Below are positions 54,881 to 64,000 of a DNA stretch of 64,000 nucleotides, in pieces. The notes under the pieces are model-generated. The model had not been told where the DNA came from. It searched no databases and saw only the letters and a program-made list of their open reading frames with translations. A program made the translations under genes and the position numbers. Numbering within the stretch: the first letter of the stretch is position 1; each line of letters starts with the position of its first letter. Origin of the DNA: Phyto melanocephala (taxonomy: Eukaryota > Arthropoda > Insecta > Diptera > Rhinophoridae); the NCBI GenBank assembly GCA_941918925.1, contig OW799233.1:74267078-74331077 (forward strand). The letters are read 5' to 3'.

Positions 54881-55301
54881 TTTTTATTAGCTTAATCCTT
54901 TACGACACTAAATATATATTGTTTTTTCTATAAGTTTGTGTAAAAGAAATGTATTATAGATTGCTAATTATCTATTTAGTTTGACTTCTGGTGACGTATT
55001 GGATTAAAGGAGCGAAACCATAAGTGGGATCGTCAACAACTGCAATATTTGATGATATTTGATCCTATGCCAACTCAATTAATTTTATACCTTATAATTG
55101 TTTTCAGTATTTGGCACGTTTTTATCATCTGTCAGTTTCATTATGAAACTTTCTATAAAAATAATTTACGCATTTAATTCGCCTTAAATTCGCCCCTTGA
55201 TATTGCTGTAGTGTCACTGAGCTATATCACAAATACTTCGTACCTTTTATTTATATTTTAGATTTCAGTACGTAATTATTTCACTTATTTTTTTAATAAT
55301 A
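54881..55301. other. no gene seen
   Basis: A+T-rich sequence with no recognisable repeat end or reading frame. Confidence 0.5.
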
Positions 55302-56089
55302 ACACTGCTCAGCAGCAAAATCTTCCATCAAATAAAACTATGTGGACTATATCGATTTTGATGCGCTGATCTCAAATATGTTGTCGGTTTTTTTTTTATC
55401 ATATCGGAATTTTTTTTATGGGCGTGGCAAATTTTTTCCCCTAAATTAGTCAGGTACGGAGACATATTTCATCCTAACTCGAGAACCAGTCTTCCAATAT
55501 CAAAAATAAAACACCAGAAGATGTGTAACAAAATTGTATTTATTTAAGTCGCATAGAATTTTTTTCTATCTCATATCGTTTTGAAATTATTCAAAAATTA
55601 ATGCAGAAAAAAAATTTTTTCGTGCAAAATTCGTAATATTTTTCAATTTAAAAATGGAATTAAAAAAAATATAAAGCAAATATTCAACATTTTAAACTTT
55701 TTTCTGAGAGCTACTTATCTTAGAAATAAAATATGTCGATTTTATTGTCAATTTATCGCAGGTACCCAATATTGACCAAATATGTGTAATGCAGCAAACA
55801 ACGTCAGAGTGGGCGCACTAAAGTGCCTTGTAGCAACAATGAATGGTAACTATTTACTTCTATCTATTTTCGTACAGCAAAAACAAATACAAGCAAAAAA
55901 ATTTGACAGATTGTAATTTTGTAGCAACGCCTCGCATAAAGCACCCACCCTGTCGTCACCCGTAGATAACTTCAAATTACAATAAAAAATAAAATATTTA
56001 CAGCCTATTTTATTTACAATAACACAAAACTTTTGTTAATAGTTATTAATTTTTATTTAGAAAACATTGTTAAAATAAAAAAGTAGCTT

Positions 56090-57320
56090 TAGCTGTCCAT
56101 GCTCTTTCTTCCACATCATTCAATTTCGTTCTAAGGACCTCGTCCTTCATAAGCTGTCGTATTTACGGACCTACAAATATGCCTTCTTTTACCTTAGCAT
56201 CTCTGATTCTAGGAAATTTGCTCTTAATGTGTAGAAAGCCTTCACCGTCCTTGTTCATTGCTTTGACAAAATTTTTCATTAGGCCTAGCTTTATATTAAG
56301 GGGAGGCAGAAGAGTTTGTTCTTTTTGATTTAAAGACTCTTCTGCTACATTTTTTTTCTCCTGGAATAAAGTTTACTTTTTTCGGCCAAATTTTAACAGT
56401 GTAGTGTTTTTCTTTTGCGCGGCTATCCCATTCACATAAGAAGCAATAAAACTTAGTATATCCACTTTTCAATCCATTTAACATTGCTACGAATTTTAAA
56501 TCTGCAGATTCAATGAGTAATGGGAATATTTAATTTTTTGTAGTATCATCTTCATGCTAAAATAGTTTTTTTTCATATTTCTTGCATACGCGAGTGGGAC
56601 CCATGGAAATTTGTTGCCATTGTGAAGTAAAACGGCTTTCAAACTTATCTTGGATGAATCAATAAAAACCCGCCAATCCTCAAATTTATGAATAAAACAC
56701 AGTTGTCGCAAAAGTCCATCAGCATTATCACAAAATACCAAACCTTCCTCTCTGCTGAAATATCTCAAAAAAAGTTGTTCTCTTTTTCGAAAGTACGTGA
56801 CGTTAACGTCCTTTTGCACCAAATTCCATTCTTTTCATTGGGAAAACTTGTTTTTTAAAAGCCCCAATTTACGAACTAAGTTACTCATATCAGTTTAATT
56901 CGGAAAATAAGGTTTACTCGTTGGACTTCCAAATGAATGCGAAGAAACACTCATGCTGGCGTAAGTGGAAAGCCCATCTTCTTCATCGTCTGTAGGAGGC
57001 AATGGAGGTAAAAATTTACTTGTAAACTGGTCGTTTGACGCATGAAGTATTTGGATATGTAACTTTATTTTTGGTTTTTTTTCGTAAACCCACGTGTTTT
57101 AGTATGAGTATAGTAGCAATCATTTGACGATTTTCTGGTTCACTACAAATCGCTAGCTTCATAAACGGCAAAGACTTATGATTCCTTTTACACAACCTCA
57201 TAAAGAACTTGCACAGCTACTACAACATATTTATGGCATATTTTTAATCTTGGAAGATATTGTCTCCCTTAATATTGGACCGCCACATACGTAACAAAAT
57301 AAATTTCGAGATTTGTCACA
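56090..57320 (-). pseudogene. protein of unassigned family carried by the long-TIR element
   Basis: Minus-strand order: FCYVCGGPIL (a Cys pair), KRNHKSLPFMKLAICSEPEN, KVTYPNTSCVKRPVYK, a Ser/Pro-rich acidic part (PPTDDEEDGLSTYA), MSNLVRKLGLLKNK, VNVTYFRKREQLFLRYFSRE, DWRVFIDSSKISLKAVLLHN, MLNGLKSGYTKFYCFLCEWD, then LPPLNIKLGLMKNFVKAMNK and VKEGIFVGP. I recognise this chain as a protein family common in arthropod and other animal genomes, of no known function, usually longer at the carboxyl end. The position between TIRs suggests a transposase. The frameshifts and at least two stops make it dead. Confidence 0.65.
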
Positions 57321-57450
57321 AATCCTTGATATTTTGTAATATGAAAGCGTTTGTGGATTCTTTAATTGCTTTATTTCTTTACACAATAACAAAGTACACT
57401 ATAAGATCTATTTACTGTTGCCGATTTTAACCGCACGATATTCAAATTAA

Positions 57451-57609
57451 CTGCCTGTTCAACGATGTCGAAAGAAAATACAAGCGAACTTTCATTCGTA
57501 CAAATATATTGAAAACAACAACAAAAACTAAAAATTTGTTTTTGTTTTCAACGTATTTGTACGAATGCAAGTTCGCTTGTGTTTTCTTTCGACATCGTTG
57601 AACAGGCAG
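57451..57609. mobile_element. foldback MITE, 159 bp
   Basis: Almost a perfect palindrome. CTGCCTGTTCAACGATGTCG on the left is repeated inverted on the right, continuing through AAGCGAACTT(T/G)CATTCGTAC and TGAAAACAA. The centre is AAAACTAAAAATTTGTTTTT. A TAA flank at 57448-57450 and 57610-57612 may be a target duplication. It lies inside the long-TIR element, upstream of its gene. Confidence 0.88.
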
Positions 57610-58319
57610 TAAAAGTGACTCACTTATTGTCCATCAGCTTCTATACATACAATAAATACTAGAATACCGTAATGTTCTTAATTTGAAATCACAGGTAATT
57701 GAAAAATACTGTAAATTTTCATTTTAAGAACTATGCAAAATACCGTTGTACTTTAGTTCCATTACCTGCTCACCTAACGAAATGTTACATATATCATATG
57801 CAAGGCTGGTTGCATTACAATATCGGGTACCTGTGGTAAATTGACAATAAAATCTACATTATTTAACCGATTTTTTTGGTTTATGGCTCTTTTTATGGTA
57901 AGTAGCTCTCAGAGAAAAGTTTAAAATGTTGAATATTTGCTTTAAATTTTTTTTATTTCCATTTTTAAAATGAAAAATATTACGAATTTTGCACGAAAAC
58001 ATTTTTTTTCTCCATTAATTTTTGAGGGATTCCAAAACGATAAGAGATAGAAAAAAATTCTCTTCGACTTAAATAAATACAATTTTGTTGCACATCTTCT
58101 GGTGTTTTATTTTTGAAAATCGGATGACTGGTTCTCGAGTTAGGATGAAATATGTCTCCGTACCTGACTAATTTAGGGGAACAAACGCCCATAAAAAAAT
58201 CCCGACCTGATGGAAAAAACCGACAACGGATTTGAGTTCAGCGCAGCAAAATCCATATACATAGTCCACATAGTTTTAATTAACGGGAAGACAAAAAATG
58301 ATTTTTTGTAGAGCAGTGT

Positions 58320-58869
58320 AATTTATTAAAAACGCATTTTATTTTATAGGATATCCGTTATGGCACACACTTGCATATTATCATATAATAACGATGATAA
58401 ACATGAACTGCGCTCTTTGGTATATTAATGCAAGAGCTTTTAAAGCTGCTTCCTTTTCTTTGGCTTTCTGCTTCAAACAGGTATGTAGTCATATTATTAA
58501 AAAATTGACAATACTTTCTACATAATTTTCAATAGTATTTTAGAAACTTTTATTTTAATTTATGAAGCAAATGTATAATGCATTAAAAAGTCATCATGGG
58601 GCTTAAAAAATTAATACATTGTTCGCTTATATACATACATATCGATGGTCACAAGTAGAAAGGAAAAAACTCGAAGTTGAGTATTTCAGTGATTCCAATG
58701 CATTTCACAAATATACACCTCAATACAAAAATTTAATGCAATAGTATCCAAAATAACAGATTTACAAGAAATTTTACAAAAGAACTTACATAACGATATA
58801 ACAGTTTTTATTAATTTTTTTTGCCTTCTCATGTAAAGTTAAATTATTTGAATTAGAGCCTTTCTACCT
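58320..58869. other. no gene seen
   Basis: A+T-rich. A TTTCTGCTTCAAACAGGTATGT string near 58467-58488 looks like an exon end by chance. There is no open frame around it. Confidence 0.4.
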
Positions 58870-59130
58870 GTGACCCGCCAAAAAAAATGGTGGGGGTATA
58901 TTTTGTCATCCTTTTTGTACCTCTTCGAAATATCCATTTCAGATTATATAAAGTATATATTTTCTTAGTCCTGGTATCATTTTAGGACGATCCAGCTATG
59001 TCCGTCTGTTAAAAGCACCAATATTTCTTATGCACAAGGTTTGGTTGGTATTGAAAATGGGCTAAATCGGAATATTATGAAGAGATTTATAGCTCGTAAT
59101 GCAAGAGTAAGTGAAAAACCATGTCCTTTC
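58870..59130. repeat. dispersed TATACCC repeat, copy E, partial
   Basis: GGTGGGGGTATATTTTGTCA, CTTCGAAATATCCATTTCAG, TATATAAAGTATATATTTTC and CGATCCAGCTATGTCCGTCT are the phrases of copy A in the opposite direction. The outer ACAAGTAAGAG end is missing. No gene is present. Confidence 0.65.
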
Positions 59131-59433
59131 AACATCGAATTAACGTAAAGCCATGAAACTTCGAATATGTTGTAATTTAAAAAATATAAAAACAAACAAG
59201 ATTGGTTTTTTTCTTAGAGCGGATGAAACGCTCAGTCTTGATGTCAAACAAGAATTCTGTTCTATATTGAAAATTCATCGATTTTTATATACAATTATTG
59301 CTTACATTGCTATTTAGCTTACAGTGGATTCAGTAGTGTATTACCATTACTATTTGCTCACGTCACAGCAATATTTGGTACAATGCCTAAAGTGTTGCCT
59401 GTATATATATGTTAACAGTAGAACCACTAACAT

Positions 59434-59757
59434 TGTAGTTTAAATAAACTTATACAAAACACACCAGACATTGCACCATGCATCGAGTGCTAACTGTATT
59501 ATCGCTGTGTGTAATATAAGACCTTTTTTGTTTATTACAAACAAAATATTAAACAGTGCACTAAACTTGTGGTGCACATTATTCGTAAGTTCATTCACCA
59601 CAACGTGTGCCAAGGACGCACTATAATACACACACACCGCGAAATATATTTATCAATTATATAATATAACAATTATAACAATTATTATGATATGCATACG
59701 CAGCAACATACATTTATAAACTATGCTATGCATACACCGCGACATTAATACACTACA
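59434..59757 (-). repeat. LTR of a 17.6/297-like Gypsy
   Basis: A 324-bp block bounded by TGTAGT on one side and ACTACA on the other, the usual inverted LTR tips. On the minus strand it directly follows a polypurine tract GTAAAAGGGAGG (59758-59769). It holds a TTGTAATAAACAAA polyadenylation signal. It is the 3' LTR of the pol genes to its right. The 5' LTR is not in the window. Confidence 0.8.
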
Positions 59758-59879
59758 CCTCCCTTTTACGGAAGAATGCTCATACAACTTCAAGATTGTA
59801 TGAACATTCTTGTACAATTGTTTTATAATACAACTTAAAGTTACTTATGTTTAATTTTACATTTAATTCAATTTTCTTA

Positions 59880-60315
59880 AACATATTTGGATCGCGATCT
59901 CATAAATTTAACAGGTATTTATTGTATAAAAATCTTAAGTCTATTCTTATGGACTATCTGTTCCTTATTTGTTTTATTATCTACTATAGTTACATTATGT
60001 CTTAAATCTATCTTCTTTACCTTATATGGTTGTTTATATTGTGAATCTATGACCTGTATCTTTTCTTAATAAAACTAAATCTCCTATTTTAAAGTTATAA
60101 TCTAATGTTTCCTTTTCAAAATTTAACTTCTGTCTTAATTTAGCCTTATCTAGTAGTTCCCTAGCTCTTTTGTGAGCGACTTCTAATCTATATCTAATTT
60201 CCTTAACATAATCTTCTATATTGTATAAATGTGTTATTTCATCTACCTCATTAAATTGTAAAAATCTATTTGGAACTTTTCCAAAAACTAACTCATACGG
60301 GTAATAGTCATGTAC
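59880..60315 (-). pseudogene. Gypsy integrase carboxyl domain
   Basis: The minus strand reads YPYELVFGKVPNRFLQFNEV, then YVKEIRYRLEVAHKRAREL, RQKLNFEKETLDYNFKIGDL and VLLRKDTGHRF. It then decays. This is the region after the catalytic Glu (PYELVFG) and the GPY/F-like carboxyl domain (IGDLVLLRK). It is cut from the rest of the integrase by the small LINE at 60330-60678. Confidence 0.82.
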
Positions 60316-60329
60316 TGACGATGGCGTTG

Positions 60330-60678
60330 AAATCCGTAAAAAAAAATACCAATGGTTAGGTCACACTCTTAGAAAAACTGTCGATGATGCAGCACACTTT
60401 GCTTTAGAATGGAATCCACAAGGACGTAGACTTTGAGGTAGGCCAAAGCAAACTTGGCGTAGAACTGTGATGCAAGAAACGAGGAAATCTTTTGGTCAAT
60501 TGAGAGCTATTGCACATGATAGAGATCTGTGGAAGTTATATGTTAACAACTTATGCAATATTTAATATGTATACATACTTTTTTTATTTTATTTTTTATT
60601 TTATTTATTTTTATTTCTTTTAAGATGTATGTGAATAGACTAAGTTCTTTAAGAATATGTCATTAATAATAATAATAA
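60330..60678 (+). mobile_element. 5'-truncated LINE with TAA-type tail
   Basis: The 349-bp insert is flanked by the 14-bp direct repeat tgacgatggcgttg (60316-60329 and 60679-60692). It encodes KYQWLGHTLRKTVDD and ALEWNPQGRRL, a stop, then GRPKQTWRRTV and DRDLWKLYVNNLC. This is a common carboxyl end of RT proteins (LGHxLRK, RGRPxxTWRR). It ends in AATAATAATAATAA. The clade is uncertain (RTE-like or similar). Confidence 0.85.
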
Positions 60679-60692
60679 TGACGATGGCGTTG

Positions 60693-61354
60693 CATTAAAA
60701 CAGTACGTAAAGTACTTGAGCCATTCATCCCAATTGTTTCTGTCAACGGATAGGTAGGATCTTACATATTCCTTGAATGTTCTATGGCTTCTTTCCACAG
60801 TTCCTAGCGACTGGTGATGGTGAGCTGTAGATGTTATATCATCTATCTTGAGGAGATTGCATAATTCACTTATAATAGAATTTCCATATCGGGACATAGG
60901 TCAGAATAAAATGTTCAAAAATAGCTTTAGCGACTGTTTTCGCACTTTTGTCCCTTATCGGTATCGTTATCAAATATTTCGTCAAGTCATAAATTATAGT
61001 GACTGCGTATTCATTCCCGTTATATGATTTGGTCAGTGGGCCTATAGTGTCTTTAAGAACCGTATCAAATGCTCCTATTGGTGTCGGTGTCAATATCATC
61101 GGATCCTTTAAGTGTCTCGTTATCTTGGCTTTCTGGCACGCTTTGACGTATTTTGTTACGTCTTTTGTAATATTTTTCCAATAAAAATATCTTTTAATTT
61201 TATTAAGAGTTCTAGAAACACCTGAATGGCCTCCCTCTATAGGGTCATCATGGTATCGTTTCAGTATCTCTGTTATATTATCGACATCTTTCTTTATGTG
61301 GATCACCTCATTAAGTAGCGCTACTTTTATTTTATTCAATTTCTTGTTGCCCAT
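60693..61354 (-). pseudogene. Gypsy integrase: zinc domain and core, second Asp lost
   Basis: The minus strand from 61354: NKIKVALLNEV, then HHCC-type DDPIEGGHSGVSRTLNKIKR and KACQKAKITRH, where the second Cys of CxxC is replaced by Ala. The core has FDTVLKDTIGPL (first Asp) and VTIIYDLTKYLITIPI, to about 60900. A frameshift there removes the SD-x-GTE block with the second Asp. The next frame reads MSRYGNSIISELCNLL and HHHQSLGTVERSHRTFKEYV, which keeps the catalytic Glu. The enzyme is dead. Confidence 0.85.
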
Positions 61355-61381
61355 ATCCTTAAATTCATTAATAGAGATAAA

Positions 61382-61800
61382 TTAGAAAATTTTATCACTT
61401 CGTGCCACCTGTAATTTCAATACATTTTGTTTACCGGCCACTTCCTCGAGCCTTGAGAAGAATTTTCCTAAGTCAAATTTCTCATTAATAAACATATCAT
61501 TAATTTGTATATATGTCACAATAGATTTTCCCCGTTTGATGTAACATCTTTCCGGAGTAGTCTTTAACTTGTAATATTTTCTGACGTCAGTATTGTTTAC
61601 TGGGACATATGTATTGGGCTTCCTATTCTCATTAAATTGATGTCTATTTTCAATATTATAATCCCTTGCCATTTTAGTTGCCTTTCTACTTACTGACCTT
61701 GTTGTCATTCTCAATATGGTATTGTTCCCTAAGTTCATGGCCCTTAATTCATTAATTGTTATGCGCGACAGGGCGTCGGCCACAAAATTGTCCTTTCCCC
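61382..61800 (-). pseudogene. Gypsy pol region between RNase H and integrase
   Basis: Starts at the end of the RNase H tether with FVADALSRITINELRAM and runs open for about 133 codons to the stop at 61382. ADALSR is the usual last motif after RNase H in 17.6/297-like elements. The rest is a basic linker (TTRSVSRKATKMARDYN) with no motif. Confidence 0.75.
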
Positions 61801-61804
61801 TAAG

Positions 61805-62280
61805 ATATTCTACCGTGAAATCATATTCTTCTAGTTTATTCTAGTCTATTCTAGTTAATTTTGAACTAGGATTTTTCATAGAAAACAGGTATGAAAGTGG
61901 TCTATGATCAGTGCGGACCAGGAAATGTTTTCCATATATATATGGTCGAAAATGTACTGCAATCAACTCTTGTTCGACCGTTGATTTATTACCCTCGCCC
62001 TTTGTGAATATCTTTGAAGCGTATGCTATTGGCAAATGCTTTCCCTCGTGTTCTTGGGTTAGCATGGCTCCACAAGCATTCTTACTTGCGTCGGTTGTTA
62101 TGCAGAATTTCCTTGTGAAATCGGGGTATTGAAGTAGTGTCGGACTCATTAATGCCTTCCTTAAGTATTCAAATGCCGTATCGCAGTCCTTAGTCCATTC
62201 GAAAGAAACGCCCTTTTTGGACAGTCTGGTAAAGTGTCTAGAATACTCAGAAAAATTTTTTATAAATCTACGGTAGTAAT
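61805..62280 (-). pseudogene. Gypsy RNase H
   Basis: Reads SPTLLQYPDFTRKFCITTDA, with the first Asp in TTDAS, then MLTQEHEGKHLPIAYASKIF, KSTVEQELIAVHF (Glu) and LVRTDHRPLSYLF (Asp). It is frameshifted near 61845 and from the RT at about 62280; text between 62150 and 62280 gives FSRHFTRLSKKGV and DCDTAFEYLKKALM. RNase H would remove the RNA strand after first-strand synthesis. The active-site acids are present. Confidence 0.85.
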
Positions 62281-62281
62281 T

Positions 62282-63025
62282 TCAAAAGGCGACAAACCTC
62301 CTTGCACTATCTGCATTATTCGGTTTCGGGTAATTTTCGATAACCGTATATTTACTATCGTCTGGAAGTATTCCCTTATCAGTACATTTGTGTCCTAAGT
62401 ACGTTACATTCCGCATAAAGAATGAACATTTTTCAGGATGCAATTTAAGATTGCGCTGTCGACATAATTCAAATACGTCTGTCAAATTGGCAAGCATGTG
62501 CTTCTCCGAACACCCCAATACAACCAAATCATCCATATAAAGAAACGCTTGATCTGGTCTTAAACCGCTAAAGGCGAGTGTCATCATTCTTTCAAAAGAA
62601 TTGGGTGCTACTTTCAAATCATAACTGAATCTATACGAACCGTTTTTCGTCGAAAATGATGTTAAGTCCCTAGAATCTTTATCCAATTTAATCTGGTGAA
62701 ATCCAGACATAAGATCTAGACATGAAAAATATTTTGTCCTACCAAGTTGATCTAGGATATCGTCTATTCTTGGTAATGGGAATTTATCCACAATTAACTT
62801 TTTATTCAACTGCCTGTAGTCCATTACGAGTCTCCATCGTTTTGTCTCAGAATTTGGAAGAGACTTTTTCGGTACCAAAAGAATTGGACTGTTATATTCA
62901 GAATATGAAGGTTCTATTATTTCGTGTTGTATTAGCTTCTTCACATGTTTATTTACTTCCTCCTTATGTGTCTGTGATATCCGGTAGTTTTTAATGTACA
63001 CCGGTTGTGAATCCTTTACTCTCAA
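62282..63025 (-). CDS. Gypsy reverse transcriptase, open frame
   Basis: An uninterrupted frame of 247 codons spanning the whole RT fingers and palm: QPVYIKNYRISQTHKEEVNK, IIEPSYSEYNSPILLVPKK, WRLVMDYRQLNKKLIVDKFP, YFSCLDLMSGFHQIKLDKDS, FSYDLKVAPNSFERMMT, FLYMDDLVVLG (catalytic YMDD) and VTYLGHKCTDKGILPDD. One substitution is notable: the usual MPFGL before NAP is LKVAP here. It ends in a stop at 62282 just before the thumb, so it is part of a broken pol. It is the best preserved enzyme in the window. The family is 17.6/297-like. Confidence 0.88.
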   Translation of the reverse strand: MRVKDSQPVYIKNYRISQTHKEEVNKHVKKLIQHEIIEPSYSEYNSPILLVPKKSLPNSETKRWRLVMDYRQLNKKLIVDKFPLPRIDDILDQLGRTKYFSCLDLMSGFHQIKLDKDSRDLTSFSTKNGSYRFSYDLKVAPNSFERMMTLAFSGLRPDQAFLYMDDLVVLGCSEKHMLANLTDVFELCRQRNLKLHPEKCSFFMRNVTYLGHKCTDKGILPDDSKYTVIENYPKPNNADSARRFVAF

Positions 63026-63345
63026 CTTTTTTTGTAGTTATTTGTTGTAATACTTTCCTTTTTTAAACCGAAGACATCACTGTATGACTCACAAAGTTCA
63101 GTCAATGTTTTTTCAAACTGTTTTGGAAAATTTTTCTTTAAAATGTTCATTATTTCCGATTTTCTTGGTGCTTTTTTACAGTGGTTTATTTCTATTATAT
63201 CATATTCAGAGAGGTTTTTGGTTTTTATTCTACTACTTTTAATTTTGGTTATAGTGTTGTTAGTGTTCATAATACGAATAAATGCTTTGTTTGATTTCAC
63301 CAATGTATTTGCAACAAACACCTGGTACAATTTCCTGATTTGAAA
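63022..63345 (-). pseudogene. Gypsy protease-RT linker
   Basis: Open for about 102 codons: VFVANTLVKSNKAFIRIMNT and YDIIEINHCKKAPRKSEIMN, then LTELCESYSDVFGLKKES, the conserved helical phrase ahead of the RT in this group. It overlaps the RT frame by a few bases and joins it through a frameshift near 63025. Confidence 0.75.
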
Positions 63346-63610
63346 TTAATAATTCATCATTTGTATTGACAAATTTTTTTTGGCGTATTACTTCGCACCT
63401 TGGTGGCAAATCAATATTATCGCAGTCATTCGTAATTGGTATTTCTATTGGTTGTGGTATATGAGAGGGACGTAGGACAAGGTAATCACAATCTTCTTTA
63501 AAGTCTACGATGAAATTATACTTCTTACTGAAGTCCATGCCAATAATTCCATCACAAGAGCCTCGTTCAAAATAATTGTCCCACTCGAATATTTTGAACA
63601 AACCATACTC
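63260..63610 (-). pseudogene. Gypsy protease, carboxyl half
   Basis: NYFERGSCDGIIGMDFSKKY holds the I(I/L)GMDFxKKY motif that closes the protease. VDFKEDCDYLVLRPSHIP and PPRCEVIRQKKF follow. The DTGA active site would be upstream (above 63610) and is not found. There the Gypsy sequence ends and another LINE begins, so the element is truncated at its 5' side. Confidence 0.75.
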
Positions 63611-63689
63611 TAGTACGTGAATTTATTTATCGTGATGAAAACTTAGCTCGTATTCCAACATGTAATCAAACTTCAAAAAACTTATGCAA

Positions 63690-64000
63690 AATTCTACCCT
63701 AAACATTATTTATTAAAATGCAAATGGAATGAATACTAAGCTTACTGATATGTTCCTTAACAGCTTTGACTGCGAATTTCATGTTGCAGCAATTACTGAA
63801 ACCTGGCTTACTAATAATACTAATAACTCTGAAATTTTTTGTAGTAAGTATCAAGTTTTTAGACGTGATAGAATTGGCAAACGTGGTGGTGGTGTTTCAG
63901 TTGCTGTTTCCTGTTTGTATCCTGCTGAACAGTTATTATTTGTAAATTCATCTGACATTGAATTTATCGCTGTTGTAATACAAATTCAAAATATATCGCG
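63690..64000 (+). pseudogene. LINE endonuclease start (jockey/CR1-like), runs off the window
   Basis: Reads LNIIYQN then GMNTKLTDMFLNSFDCEF, HVAAITETWL (catalytic Glu in TETW), SKYQVFRRDRIGKRGGGVSV and SSDIEFIAVVIQIQN. This is the amino half of a LINE AP endonuclease. It opens with the same YQN...TKL phrase as the element at 800-5160, and no stop is seen from 63724 to the end of the window. The start of ORF2 shows small changes (no ATG is found). Confidence 0.8.

Larger units (their letters stand above)
55302..58319 (-). mobile_element. 3-kb element with about 0.5-kb terminal inverted repeats
   Basis: The arms 55302-55800 and 57800-58319 are inverted copies of each other, from ACACTGCTC at the tips to CAGGTACCC(A/G)ATATTG inside. 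Along them are CTAAATTAGTCAGGTACGGA, GTGGACTAT, GAACCAGTCTTCC/TGACTGG-type words and TTTTTCTGAGAGCTACTTA, with scattered changes. The loop carries a broken minus-strand gene (56090-57320) and a small foldback MITE (57451-57609). No certain target duplication was found. The arm length and single gene fit a DNA transposon, but I cannot place it in a superfamily. Confidence 0.8.

Noticed and set aside
58380..58490. Host exon with a 5' splice site (CAACAGGTATGT-like)
   Set aside because: The actual string is CAAACAGGTATGT, but no frame of useful length leads into it and no partner exon was found.

Overview
The window looks like a transposon-dense, A+T-rich piece of an insect genome, most likely a fly. 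The evidence is jockey/CR1-like, LOA-like and Penelope-like retroelements, BEL/Pao and Ty3/Gypsy pol relics, canonical Helitrons, Transib, mariner, hAT and PIF/Harbinger copies, plus dispersed ACAAGTAAGAGCGC...TATACCC repeats that resemble known calyptrate-fly intergenic repeats. I see no convincing host protein-coding gene and no functional RNA gene. Nearly every coding block is a broken transposable-element gene.

Layout. 1-490: a Helitron end and a mariner fragment. 800-5160: a jockey/CR1-like LINE split by an RNase H-bearing LINE (3232-4744, 11-bp target duplication). 5165-9060: a minus-strand BEL/Pao pol relic broken up by hAT and mariner pieces, including a hAT with 8-bp duplications (6596-7684). 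9445-9750: a MITE. 10500-18949: a minus-strand Helitron helicase relic carrying two nested insertions, a Transib (10558-12891) and a nearly full-length LOA-like LINE (13043-18151). 19020-20970: a Gypsy pol relic. 21300-23630: dispersed repeats and a hAT relic. 23636-29480: a Gypsy LTR carrying two complete Helitrons (23846-24595 and 25075-28195) and a truncated LOA-like LINE (28384-29164). 30882-32275: a foldback element and a Penelope-like element. 32640-38950: a RING-finger fossil, dispersed repeats, and a 4-kb array of irregular duplications containing tRNA-like modules. 38943-46426: a Gypsy element with a RING-like domain ahead of gag, interrupted by a second Transib (40904-42939). 47791-49363: a PIF/Harbinger copy. 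49693-50640: a TIR repeat and a Gypsy gag relic. 51540-53460: a LINE ORF1 relic split by a hAT that itself holds a mariner-derived MITE. 53520-54870: Helitron pieces and a mariner. 55302-58319: a 3-kb element with about 0.5-kb terminal inverted repeats and a protein of unassigned class. 59434-63610: a minus-strand Gypsy (17.6/297-like) with an open RT frame. 63690-64000: the start of another jockey/CR1-like LINE.

The nesting gives relative ages. The strongest evidence is structural. Both Transibs show CACWRTG ends (like the V(D)J heptamer CACAGTG) next to 5-bp CGNCG target duplications. Two Helitrons have paralogous empty sites in this same window, which fix their boundaries to the base. The least explained element is the long-TIR element at 55302-58319. 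All domain names come from reading motifs by eye; no database search was run.
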